Assembly (NCBI RefSeq): GCF_900496995.4
Contig: NC_044010.1
Location: forward strand, 3,038,001-3,102,000
Direction: 5' to 3'
Source: Aquila chrysaetos chrysaetos
Lineage: Eukaryota; Chordata; Aves; Accipitriformes; Accipitridae
DNA length: 64,000 nt
The position numbers were made by a program, and so were the translations under genes. Position 1 is the first letter of the stretch. Every line of letters starts with the position of its first letter. Below the pieces are notes generated by a model. That model did not search any database. It had not been told where the DNA came from and worked only from the letters and a program-made list of their open reading frames with translations. Shown one piece after another: positions 38,248 to 49,450 of the stretch.

Positions 38248-41200
38248 GTGAGTGTCCCTCCCCCCCGCCCCTTACGCGCGCGCACAGTGAGGGCGGGGGG
38301 CGTCGTCGCCCCCCCCCCCCCTCCCCGGAGGTGCCGGGCGGCGCATGCGCGCCGCGCCGCTCCGCTCCGCTCCCTCCCCCGCCCACCCCGCCCGCCGCCT
38401 GACTGGAAACCGTCCGGCGGGAGCCCCGGTTCTCCGAGCTGGGCCGGCCGGGGGCTCTGCCCGCCTCCCGTCGCGTCCCCTGGGGCAGGGAGTGCGGGTG
38501 TCAGCCGGTGGTCCTCGGGGCTTTGCTCCTTGCCTCCCTCCCGCCTTTGCCCCCCGGCCGTTGGGCGCTGACCGGTGGCCGTTCCCCGCTACTGCCGGGA
38601 CCATCCGCGTTTAGTTAGTGCTTCTGCCCGTCAGCTCTTGGGCCTTCTTTACCTGCCCTTGCGTGATCTCCCAGGAGTTGTCGCTCTGTGTGCACTTGCA
38701 GGTGTCGGAAAGTCTTCGCTTGTTCACCTCCTATGCCAAAACCAGGTGTTGGGAAACCCGTCCTGGACAGTGGGCTGCTCGGTGGATGTTCGAGTAGGTG
38801 ACGTGCCCGGCCTCTGGTAGCCCTTGCTTAAAGTGTAAGGGAAGAGAAGGGCCTTTACTTTTTTTTTTTTCATTTTCATTACTTACCACCCCAGAAGGAG
38901 GTGTGTTTCAATGTTTTGTTTTGCTAAGCTCTTAAACTTTTGGAGCAAAAAGTATTAAATGTGAGCCAGGTGCTTGTGTGAGCAAGTTTTGGTCTTCCAA
39001 GGTTGTCGAAAACAGACAAGATATTTGTCAATTGTAGCGCCTCTCCTTACTGCAGTGGGCAGTGGTGTGTTACAAGTCATGGAGTGGACAGTTTGAGTCA
39101 GAAGGCACGGAATTTAAACCACGCTTCCCTGAGAAACAGTTAATGCACAGCTAAATTGTCAGCCAAATTTATTGAGGAAAAACAAGTTGCTTGTTTAATT
39201 TGAGGGTACTGACCGTGACCATACAGTTGCTTCTCATGTCTGCTCACTGCAGGACCTACTATCAGAGGAATGAGGATATTCATCTAGTAGTTTTTTGGCC
39301 CATCCTACAATCCTCATGGGATAGTGATAAACGCTTTTTTCCTTCATCACTCTTCGCCGCATTCTGCTTGAAATGCACTGCTGTAGGTTAGGAATATATT
39401 TCCAAAATTTGGTGAAAGAAACGTGGCAGTCCTGTTTGACTGTGGAGCAAAACTACCTAGCAGATCCAGGGGCAAAAATTATTGATTGATTAATTCAGTT
39501 GAGATGTCAGTGAGAATTTGGAGAGGAGAAAGATGTGGTCAGTTGGAATCCGATGTGGTCACCTGTGTTAATATTCTTGCAGTACTACCATGTGGGTTTT
39601 AACAACTGTAAGAAGTCGTGACCTTACTTTTTCATCTGCTTTAGCAATGTGCTATTTCTAAGCACATCATGAAGCATTAGGTTTGTTAATATTGAGGTGG
39701 AGAGGATACTCCCTGCTGACTCACCAAGCTCCATTTCATATAAGAGCTGTGGTATCGAGTGACCACTTTTGACTCATTCCATCTCTCTTCTACTTGAGAG
39801 ATTTGAAATGGTGTCAACATGAGAATTCACAAATTTCTATCCAAGTACAGTAATTCTTTCAGCTGAATGTATAAGTGTTGTGTGGATTAACTCCTGTGAG
39901 CTGGTGCTGTGGTTATGTATGATGTGAATTTTTCATCAGATCCATGACTACAAAGAAGGGACTCCAGAAGAGAAGACCTACTACATTGAACTGTGGGATG
40001 TTGGAGGTTCAGTGGGTAGTGCCAGTAGTGTGAAAAGCACACGAGCGGTATTTTATAACTTGCTGAATGGTAAGTTTGCTTGGTGTAAATCTGGTTTTGG
40101 TGTAAATCTGGTTTTGGTGTAAATCTGGTTTTATCACTGTTTCTGTTATAAGCTGTCTCTTGATTCTGGGGCAGGATTCCTTTAAGTCTGGCTGAGGGCT
40201 ATATTGTTCTCTTTTCTGATTCCAGTACATTTATACAGGAAAAAATCTGATACCATTTGTAGGCAGAATTTTATGGATTCAGTTTTGAACTGAAAAGCTA
40301 TTTTAGGCAAACCTGTGCAAGATGGGCTTTATCAGCCTTTCACTTCAGTCTTGTGCAGCTGGCACAGCAGGGAGTCTTTGAAGTTGCAGTGGTGTCTCTT
40401 CCAGCTACACTTGCAGACATAAAGGTTGCCTTCATCTTTCCAGGCCTGATATACATGCAAAAATATGATATATATTTTCTTGTCTGTTCAGTTCCAAAAC
40501 CTACAGCAGGGAAATAAATATTTGAATTTACATGAGCTTTGATAGTTATGCCCTATCCTGGGAGACTTGAACTGTTCTCCCATAAAATTGCAATATGCTG
40601 ATAACCATCTTGCCTCTACTCATTTAATTTGCCAGACTATTTTTAAGAATTGAATCTTGCAACTTGCTGTATATAGAAAGTGTGTTATGCCTTCTGCTGA
40701 GATACTGACTTAAAGGCCTAGTAGTTTACCTGTACCAGTAATAAGAGCAAATAAGAGATTATAAGCTTAACGGTGCAGTGTTTCAGTTGTTACTTTTTGG
40801 CATCCAAGGACAATTCACTAAAAATACATGTATACCAGATTAACAACTGCTTCTGAAAATCTGTCTCAAATCTCTGTTCTGTTTGATTCTCTTTTCTTGT
40901 TCCCAGTCATTGAGGGCCTTTCAATAATGTGTTAAGCCATACAATAAACATTTTTGCTCTGTGATTATTTAACTAGTTATTTCTTCCTCCTTTCCCAGGA
41001 GGAAAACTGTGTGTAGGTACCTCTTGCTTATATTGTTAACCAGACCTCTGTAAATAAGGTTTGAGCTGAGTTGTGCCCTCAAAGCAAGCCTCTTTGATAT
41101 ATGAAAAGAATGGATTTCTTTTTGACATCAAATCCACAGTATGCCAGCAAGTGTGGGTAAGACTTGGAAATATCCTAGAACAGCCCATTAGGAGATGAAA

Positions 41201-44200
41201 TCTTGAATTTATGTGTCTGAACTATAATTGATGGTGTTATTAAAATAGAGTTATTTATCTCCACTGCCTGAAAGGTATTATTAGGCAGCTTGCATATGAA
41301 AGCTGTTGACTTTGGTAGTTAGCCTTGGCTCTGGTTTCTTTCATTAGATTAATTCCTTCATTAGAGCTTGTCTCACAAATTGCCTCTGTTTGACCTGATT
41401 TAAGAAGAGAAGATGAATGCGTTCCTTCTGCCTGACTGCTTGTGCTTTCTGGGCTTGCAGTGGTCTGAAAACCTGAGATCAAAAGACAGTTAATGTTTGG
41501 TTGTGGCAGCATCTGCACAGGCTGTGAGGGAGACCTGGCTGTTGACAAGGTTAGGTATGGTTCGCTTTTGGTTTGACTGTAGATCTTCTGCTTTGGTCAC
41601 CCTGCATCTCGCACGCAGACTGTGATAGTCTAGGATAGTGACTAGGCAGTAAGGCTGTGGCTTGCAGACGTTAATGGGGGAGGAACATTTCCTTGAGTAG
41701 TCATTGGTCCTGCCTGCTCTTTTTCGATGTTGACACAGTCTTTTTCTGCTGGTGCAACTAACTGTGTAGGTTTTCGGTGAAGCAGATAAGGGAACCGACC
41801 AATCAAAAATATAACTGAGAAAGAGTGTCTGGAGGTGGAGAGTGTTTCTTACAGATTATGCAGCAGTACCTCTGAAATCTGTTGCCCTAGGCCAAGTTAC
41901 GTTGTATCAGGCTTTTTCTCCCTACCCTGGGTGTGGACACGCAGCAAGTTGCCTTTTTATGCTGTTACTGAGATTAAATGCTTTGAAATAGGGCTATGGT
42001 TGCGATATGCTGGGAACTCTCATAGGAGAGTCTGTGCACAGTCGTGTAGGGTAGTGGAAAATGTTTGTGGGAATGTAGTTTGTTTGTAGTGTGTACAGTG
42101 GCTGGCACCTTTGGGAGTTAAGGTGAAAGATTAAATTAATAAGTTTTGTCCACCTGTAGGCTGTGAAGTGTGTTGAGAACAAATCCTGATGAAGATAAGG
42201 GATATAATTCCATTGTGTCCTTGAATTCATGATGGTTTGAAGTCTGGAGGAAGTGGGAACATTCCACAGGTTGCAGAAGGTGTGAATAAATAGAAGAAAT
42301 TTGCTAGCAGGAGTTGGTAATTGAGTTAGGAACTGTGGTTATCAGAAGTGGGTGTCTTAATAGCACAGCTAGGAAGTTTGGCTGGCTGTTTTTCTACCTC
42401 AGAATTTACATTTTGAAGGATCATGGTAATGAAAAATGCTAGAAGCTTAATCTTAAATACATGAAATCTTATTAATTCATGTTTCTACCAACCATTTGGT
42501 GGACTGTGAAATTTATCAGAGTCTGTTTCCCCTTTAGATACCTCCCCAAGTATGTAGCATTAGTTCTTGAAAATGTAGGAAAGCAATAGTGCTCTCTAAA
42601 CTCTTTGAAACAAAGAAATAGCCTTTAGACTTCTTAGATACTGTGACAAAAAGATAGTTATGTTTACCAATTAGGTAAAACAGAGAAAGGCTAAATTCTC
42701 TGCTGCAGTAATACAAAGCTTCAGCATCATTAGGACTAGACAGAGCAGAATCAGCGAATGCCTGCAAGCCTCTTGCAGATTAAACCTTGAGGTGGCTGTT
42801 CGTTTCCTCCTTTCATCAGAGTTTTCCCTTAGCGCTTATCCAATTCCTGATAAGCAGCTTTAAAAAACCTGTTGCATCCTGATATTTTCAGCTTTACTCA
42901 TTCACTGTAACTGAACCGCTTATACATCCCTTTCTTCATTCTCAGATATCTGGGAACCTGCAGATGTCATTTTGGTAAGATAAGGAAAAAAATATATATC
43001 ATTAAATAGCATCTTGCTGCCTTCTCTTTCACTTTAGGGATAATTTTAGTGCATGACTTAACCAACAAGAAATCATCCCAGAATTTGTATCGCTGGTCTT
43101 TGGAAGCACTCAACAGAGATGTCGCTCCAACAGGAGTTCTTGTGACAAATGGGTGAGTGAAAAACATACATGCAGGGTTAAGACACAATAATTCCAAGCC
43201 ATTATGGAAGTCTTTGTCTCTAAGGCTACTTGAAGCCCACATGAAATTAGATGTGGCTAGACTTTTAAGAAAGAAAGAAAAAAATGGGGGGATATCAAAG
43301 AAAATCACTGTTCTTTTTGTTTTACACTGCCAGTCAGGCCATTCTGCCAGTAGATTCCCAAGCTGTATGACAGAGACATTGCTTTAAGGGAAAAGATGTT
43401 TACTGTGTCCTTCATTTGTCTGAGGCCTCTAAGAGTGGGTCCAGTCCCTGATACCTGAAGACTTGTGTGTCTGTACTGACATGTGCAAAGCCCTTGTACA
43501 GGAATTGTCATGGGATAGCATGTCTCTGTTCCAAAAGGCTTTCCCTCCATGCACCAAGACTGAGGAAGTTCACTTAATTATTTGTTGTTTTGGGTGATGG
43601 GGGAATTATTTCAGGAATGTGGCTAAAAAAGAGCTTAGAAAACTCTGCTTAAACAGCATGTTCATAATTAGCTTTCCAACATCTTGTCAAGTATTTCCTC
43701 CTGTACCTCCGTGCTCTGGAGGTACATGTAGTCAAGGAGGTTTTAAGATCATTGATAAACCTCACACAGGAGCAGGGAAGCAATAATAAGGGCTAGCTTT
43801 TTGTGGGAAGAATATCAATTGTTTATATGCCTGTGCTGATACACAGGTGTTTCTGTAGAAACATGGGAGAAGGAGAAGAGGGTTTGCATTGTATAAACTG
43901 CAAATTTCTCCAGTTTTTCCCCATACAGGTTCTTCACGATAGTTTTTATTTTCAAAAGCTTAACTTCCATCAGGGCCGGATGCTCAGCCACTAGCAATTG
44001 CTTGGTCAAGTTGTTGCTGTTGGTTGTAAAATTACTTTCTAGAAAGCTTGGTTTAGGTAAAGATGAAAGACAAGCGATTATCCTAGCTGAGGAGAATGAT
44101 TGGAGCTTGGATTTGTGATGACATTTAATTGCAATATTATTAATTTTATAAAGGCTCTCTTTGGTCGTTATTCATATCTGAATCAAAGCTTGTTGGAATT

Positions 44201-47200
44201 CAGCTTATGGCGGCTACCTTTCTTGAATGTAGAAGAATTAGCAACTTGACAGCACACAATTGTTATTGCAACTCTCTTTGATCTGACGTGGAAAGGGGTA
44301 GTGTTTCACAGTTGCAATTTATTTCATTATCCCTCCTTAAAAAGTGTATGTATGTAGGAACTTCAGATGTTCAGAGATGCCAGCTCCCTGATCTGTCTCT
44401 GGTGGCTGCATACGCTTGGTACAGTACTGGAATTCCTATTTCTTTCCTGCTTGTGTTAGCATTTCTTCTGCGGTTCATCTATGCTGAGAAGAAATCCAGC
44501 TCAAGTGGTTTCTTTTCTCTTTCCTTTCAATTCCTGTGAGGTGACTTAGGTGCAGAAGCCCTTCCTTAATTTACAGATACAGCACATTCTCACTTAGATA
44601 AATAGTGACCCTTAATAAATAAATGACCGTTATTTGAAAGGAACAGGGGAACTGATGGTGCCCCTGTGCCCATTTACATGACCATCGCTTCATTCAGAAT
44701 TGTATTTGTTTTCCTCATCAGTGACTATGACCGTGAACAGTTTGCTGATAACCAGATTCCACTGCTGGTAATAGGAACTAAGCTGGATCAGATCCCAGAA
44801 GCCAAGCGGAATGAAGTTTTGACCAGAACAGCTTTCTTGGCTGAGGATTTCAATGCTGAAGAGATAAATTTGGTTGGTATCCTTGTCACCAGTGTTGTTT
44901 TATATGGGAGCAAGTCCCGATTTTTAGTAAGTAAAGATGACAAAAACTGGGCTTTTGGAGATTTTCTCAGTAATGCTGGAGTCATGCACATTTTGATTGG
45001 CCACCCCCCCCTTGCTTGACGAAACGATCGTCTTTGTTTCACTATAGGGAGGTATAAGTGGTGTTAGATAAGGTCACCAAAGCTTAGAATTGGTGGTTGG
45101 GAGTTAAGTTTTCTCTTCCCTGTTCTTAGTTCTGACACAGACTATCTTTGAATGAAACATCAAGATCACTTTATTTTTAGAGAGAGAGAGAGAATGTGTA
45201 TATGTATAAAAATGTGTGCTGCGTGAATGCTTGTATATACACACATGCACGCACTATCTCATGTGTAGCCTGTACAAATTATTAGCTGACTGTATAGCTG
45301 GTGGCAGAAGAAGACGTGGAGTGCATAGGGATGTACTTAGAATTCTCCAATTGATTCACAGAACAGAAGTTGGCCTTTTCTCTCAAATGACTGTGGAGCA
45401 GAAATCAGCAGATACACTGTGTTTTCCCTAGCTGATTGCATGTGCGTGTGTCAGGGGAATGAGTATGCTGATTTCTGTGTGTATGGCTTCCTTGCATTGA
45501 TTTCCTTGTGCTTGGTTTGTTGTTGTCTTGTGTGTGTTCTAGGATTGCACCAATCCTCGTTACCTGGCTGCAGGTTCATCCAATGCTGTCAAACTAAGCA
45601 GGTTTTTTGATAAGGTAAGTCAAGTCAATTAAATTATGTTTTATTGTTCTATGTATTGAATGCTGTCTGTGATTTGAACATGTAACAACAGTTAGCTGCT
45701 CCTTTCACATTCTACTTTTTGAGTTGGTTCAAACCAGGTGTGGGGAGGCCAAAGGTTGGTCTGCTCTTGGAAACCTCCAGAAAATAGCTGATCTGCTGGA
45801 AGATTTGATTCTTGATCTGCACAGAGCAATGAAAAAGAACTCACAAATGTGCAAAGACACTCTGCATATGCTTTTGGAGTCCTTTGGCAGGCCAGAGGGT
45901 TTGCAGTGTACTAAGGTAGTAATGTGGGGAGTTACAAGACTATGGTTAGCTCTGTTGATCCTTGTTAAAGCAAACTTTAGGCATTAAGAAATTTGGCGTA
46001 TTACTCTCCCTTCCTGCAAAAGACAGCATCAAGGCCTGTTGTGAAAATGACAGAGATGCTCTGGTTTAAGTGTACCTTGGACAAAGATAGCGTAGTGGAG
46101 CAGATCATCTCCCGTAACAGATCATGCTTTAGAGAAAATTTGGCCTGAATTTTCTTTGGTGGAGGCTGTAGATTTTACAGGGTGATACAAATCACTTTTT
46201 GATTCTTAGATTGATGGTTCTGCCTCCATAGGTATCCTTCAGCACAGACAGTGTGTGCATCATTCTCAGACAGCAAGTCAGGCTACCTCTTCTCAAGCAT
46301 CACCTATGCCCAGGGGGTACTCAGAACCACTGGAGTTATGCACCTGCAGAATGAGCTTTTTCTAGTGCTCAGATCCGCTGCACCTGCAGAGAGGGGTGGG
46401 AATAACTGACTCTGATGCAGTAAGGAGACACCCAAACCATCACCTCCATTACTAAAGAGGGCTGACTAAATTAGCTGTGTAGAAGTTGAGGATAACACAG
46501 CTTTACTAAGGATGGTTGGAGGTGGCAACTCCTTCTATGTGTAATAGAGCATTGCACTTAAAGCAATAGGCCTGGAGCAGGGGACATGGGTTCAGACCTT
46601 GTCCCAGTTAGCCATGAGTTTCAGTGCTCATATGTGAAGTGCAGATTGGAATCTGAGGTTATGCATATGCTGTGCCAGCTAAGGTCATTCTCTGTTCTTC
46701 CCAGGTGATAGAGAAGAGATACTTCTTAAGAGATGGCAATCAGGTTTGTCATTTTTTCCTCTTTTTTTGTTTTGTTTCTCCCTGTGTAATGTGAACTGCT
46801 GACAGAGTCCTCTATAAAACATGGGCTTCATGTGACCTAAATGATAATTTGTGCTGGTAGTTGAGTTTTTAAATCTGTGGGACCACAGCTGTTTTGGATA
46901 GACAGAAAAATGGCTGACTTTTGTCAGCTGAAGTATTTGTCTGTAATGTGATTGGCAGTGAAATAATTTAAGTATGCTAACATAGTAGAAGTTGCAAGAG
47001 TGAGGTAAGATGGGCAAATAAGATCTCTTCCAGATCTGTCAGCTTCAGGCTGCTTGGTTACAGATTTAGGCCAGAGATGCTGTCCTGAAGGTCAAAGAAA
47101 AGGCTTTTTTTGCACAGCTGGAACTAGCATTTTATGTTTTGTACAGGTATTTTTCATAGAACCAGTGGAGCCACAAGGAAAATGGCAGTATGATACCAGC

Positions 47201-49450
47201 TTGTAATTCATTCCAAAATGGCTGAATTAACTGTTTTCAGTACAGTTGGTGAAGAACTAGCAAAATGACTCTCGTGGTTTGGGCAGGCCACTTCAACTTT
47301 TTGTGCCCCCCACCTTCCCATGTCTAGTCTACCATGCAGGGAGTAGCGAGGTTCCATTTATCATATCTGTGAGGTGCTTGCAAATTACCATGAATAGCGC
47401 CACTGAAATACAATCGAATGTATCGTTAGATGTAGCTATGCTGAAAGCCCCTTAGGGAGAGTGGGGAAAAAAATAGTCACAAATTACAAAATGCTTACTT
47501 TCTTTGAGCATTTTTTTAATGCCTTTTAGAAATAAATTTGCTTTTTCCTGTTTCAGTTCTGCATGATGCCTTTTTTTCCTCCCCCCTCCCCTCCTCCCCA
47601 CATTGTAGTGAAAGGAAGTCTCCCTTTCATGGGGATAATAGCTCAATGCAGAAATCTGCATGTGTGCTGGTTGTCTTTGATGCATGATGTAAGATTTTTA
47701 TTTTTCTTATTTGATCATTTTTAGTGGCTAGCCAGGGATTAACTTTATATTCTTTATGGCCACGTGCCAAAGATTACAGCCTTCTGATGACTACTTTCAT
47801 CTGCCTCACTGAAAACAGCTCAAAAGCTTAAAACAAATCTTAAGTGGTGGTCAGTCATATTTAAAGAGACAAAATCCAAATTTGGAACCGGAGATTTCAT
47901 TATAACCTTTTAACATTATTATTTGAAATAATCTACATAATGTAAATCTTACAAATGTGTTTGTGGGTTTTCTACAATAGGTCTCTTCGATCACTCGTGT
48001 TTTGAGGTATTTCCATTATAGACTTCTTCAGGATGAAAAGAATGATAAGTTTCAAATTGTTTGTAGCTATGACTTTGATCAGATCTCAGATAAATAAATA
48101 ATTGTTACTCTTGATTAGTGACTTGGATATAAAAAATGCTAAAGCAGATAATTTTTTACCTATGGTGTCCTGCTACTTTTTAGTTATAATGATTGCATTT
48201 TTCCTTTTTGAATTCCCAAAGCAGTTTTCATGAGATGAACCTTTGTGCAAAATCTGCCTGATTTTTCCCTTAGAGATGATTGCTTTTCAGAGATGAAAAA
48301 ACAATTCCTGAATGAGTACCTTGCATATCTGTTTGAGTTTTGGGCCTGAAAACCCTAACTAAATTTAAATTGTGGGGTTTTTATTGGACTTTTATTTTGG
48401 GTAGTCGCTTTAACTTTCTCAGTTTACCAATGAAGTGTGTAACCTAAGCAATCCACTTTGTATTGTAAATTACATTTTTGTCCCATACCATCCATACATG
48501 CCCATGTTCTCCTGGTGTGGAGTGCTTGGTTGACACCTTCCATTTTAATACACTGTATTTCCTATGAGAGTGTGGAATTGTTTTGGTAGGATGTGTTTAC
48601 TGGGTCTGCTGTTTCTGCTTGTGTGTAGTTAGATATCTAAAAGTTACTCTGGACTGTAATCAAATTGTTTTATGATGCCAATAGGGCAGACATCTTAAAC
48701 AGTATTAGAAAGCAGTGCATCTCTTTCCTCTGGGGGATTCACGGATGCATTGGACTGCAAATCTGTTTGAAATACCGTTAAGCCAGGGAAGCTTCTGATG
48801 GTTTCAAGTAGATTTTCTTTGTAAGCACTCATTGTCACAGTGTAAGCAGTATCTACAGATTGGCTGCAAAAGCAGGAGTGCTAATCCTTTGCATTGTTGC
48901 AGCCATTTCTATTCTGGTGGTTTTCTTAAAGCTTTCGGCAATTGATAAAACTGTACTTTCAACTACCAGTGAAGTGCTGCCGTGTCAGGTTAGAAGGCAT
49001 AAAGTCTCAACAGCTCTTTAATAGGACTTGGTAATACTATTTTGTAGTATTATGTATGCATTTGAATCTGAGGGGAAATACAGACTTTGAAATCTGTAAT
49101 TAACTGGTTTAGGATTTGCCCAAGAAATTAAGACTTTCATTGTAACCCTTGCCAAAAAGCCTTAAGGAGCTGCATTGAAAAAATGAGCCATGCTCAAGTT
49201 TTGCAGCTTGTTTAACTAATGGTGCTCTTCTAGCAGTAAGCTGAAGCATTTTAGTCCTGATGCTGGAGATGGTGTGGATGAGGAAGGCATTGTTGCAGTT
49301 GGCTTGGTAACAAGCACTCAAATGTGGGCTAGAGGGGGAGCTCATGCTGATTCTGACATGATGACTTATCTTTCCTGTCTCTAGATTCCTGGCTTCTCTG
49401 AAAGGAAAAGGTTTGGAGGAGGAACACTGAAGAGCCTTCATTATGATTGA
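38202..49450 (+). CDS. RABL3: RABL3, complete coding region in eight exons
   Basis: Rab-like protein 3, a cytosolic atypical small GTPase. Family studies link it to RAP1GDS1 (SmgGDS) and prenylation of KRAS-type GTPases, and to lymphoid development. Coding exons: 38202-38247, 38702-38793, 39940-40069, 43038-43152, 44722-44872, 45543-45614, 46705-46743, 49385-49450. They join in frame to 711 nt, 236 residues plus TGA, the human length. Visible motifs: P-loop GDSGVGKSS at residues 13-21, WDVGG (G3) at 65-69 where Rabs usually have WDTAG, TKLD (G4) at 147-150, and the C-terminus KSLHYD with no prenylation cysteine, as expected for RABL3. All introns are GT-AG; three donors (exons 2, 5, 7) are weak. 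The exon 2/3 junction gives Ile47 where human has Val. The gene is driven from the CpG-island promoter shared with GTF2E1. Confidence 0.97.
38341..38350. promoter_or_regulatory. RABL3: perfect NRF1 palindrome
   Basis: GCGCATGCGC is the exact consensus for nuclear respiratory factor 1, located 94 bp inside RABL3 intron 1 and still in the CpG island. The intronic downstream position is compatible with control of either gene. Confidence 0.65.
38702..38793 (+). CDS. RABL3: RABL3 exon 2
   Basis: The acceptor is ttgcag, with residues VGKSS to DVR (17-46): the end of the P-loop and the switch I region. Its end is decided by frame. Only CGA|GTAGGT joins in frame to exon 3 (ATC CAT GAC). A second GT four bases on (GTAG|GTGACG) would shift the frame. 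Intron 1, before it, holds GC-rich CpG-island sequence; intron 2 (38794-39939) has nothing recognisable. Confidence 0.94.
39940..40069 (+). CDS. RABL3: RABL3 exon 3
   Basis: The acceptor is tttcatcag, with residues [13 protein letters not shown] to LLN (47-89) plus one base of Gly90 and donor G|GTAAGT. It contains the G3 motif WDVGG (65-69) and the RABL3-type [12 protein letters not shown] stretch. Confidence 0.96.
40082..40132. repeat. 17-bp perfect tandem triplication in RABL3 intron 3
   Basis: Three exact copies of ggtgtaaatctggtttt (40082-40098, 40099-40115, 40116-40132) start 12 bases after the exon 3 donor. Perfect identity points to a recent expansion, so copy number may vary between individuals. 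The remaining 2.9 kb of intron 3 (to 43037) has no recognised gene or element. Confidence 0.97.
43038..43152 (+). CDS. RABL3: RABL3 exon 4
   Basis: The acceptor is cactttag, with residues [13 protein letters not shown] to LVTN (91-127) and two bases of Gly128. The donor is GG|GTGAGT. It encodes the central beta strand and following helix ([11 protein letters not shown]). Intron 4 (43153-44721) carries no recognised feature. Confidence 0.96.
44722..44872 (+). CDS. RABL3: RABL3 exon 5
   Basis: The acceptor is ttcctcatcag, with residues [18 protein letters not shown] to EEINL (129-178), including the G4 motif TKLD at 147-150. The end is set by frame with exon 6: TTG|GTTGGT, a weak donor lacking the usual purine at +3 and A at +4. 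A GT four bases downstream would shift the frame. Intron 5 (44873-45542) contains a short (AG)n run near 45180 and alternating TG/TA sequence. Confidence 0.94.
45543..45614 (+). CDS. RABL3: RABL3 exon 6
   Basis: It follows gtgttctag and encodes [11 protein letters not shown] to RFFDK (179-202), ending at AAG|GTAAGT. It contains the [13 protein letters not shown] helix of the C-terminal part. Intron 6 (45615-46704) shows nothing beyond an uncertain MIR-like stretch. Confidence 0.96.
46705..46743 (+). CDS. RABL3: RABL3 exon 7 (39-nt micro-exon)
   Basis: It encodes [13 protein letters not shown] (203-215) between ttcttcccag and CAG|GTTTGT. It is in phase 0 on both sides, so skipping it would remove 13 residues without a frameshift. 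Intron 7 (46744-49384, 2.6 kb) contains a C/T-rich run near 47567-47600 and nothing else recognised. Confidence 0.95.
49385..49450 (+). CDS. RABL3: RABL3 exon 8 with stop codon
   Basis: It follows ctgtctctag and encodes [21 protein letters not shown] then TGA. The C-terminus matches the family and lacks the CaaX or CC prenylation motif of canonical Rabs. Confidence 0.97.
   Translation: MPGFSERKRFGGGTLKSLHYD

Larger units (their letters stand above)
37400..38700. promoter_or_regulatory. CpG-island bidirectional promoter of GTF2E1 and RABL3
   Basis: Sequence on both sides is AT-rich, whereas this block is very GC- and CpG-rich. The RABL3 start codon (38202, plus) and the candidate GTF2E1 exon 1 donor (37816, minus) are under 400 bp apart and divergent. 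No TATA box is evident. Paired CCAAT boxes, GC boxes (for example 37742-37749), ETS-type GGAA cores and the NRF1 palindrome are typical of housekeeping bidirectional promoters. Human GTF2E1 and RABL3 are also head to head, so the arrangement is conserved. Confidence 0.9.

Noticed and set aside
37379..38614. Several long frames on both strands of the CpG island (up to 159 codons)
   Set aside because: GC-rich DNA lacks stop codons. They overlap the promoter, RABL3 exon 1 and intron 1, and encode only proline/arginine/glycine-rich peptides.
44873..45019. Extension of the RABL3 frame past exon 5
   Set aside because: It diverges from the conserved DCTNPRYL sequence, which is found in exon 6; it is intron read-through.
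46555..46665. MIR-like stretch in RABL3 intron 6
   Set aside because: The resemblance is partial and not confirmable by eye.
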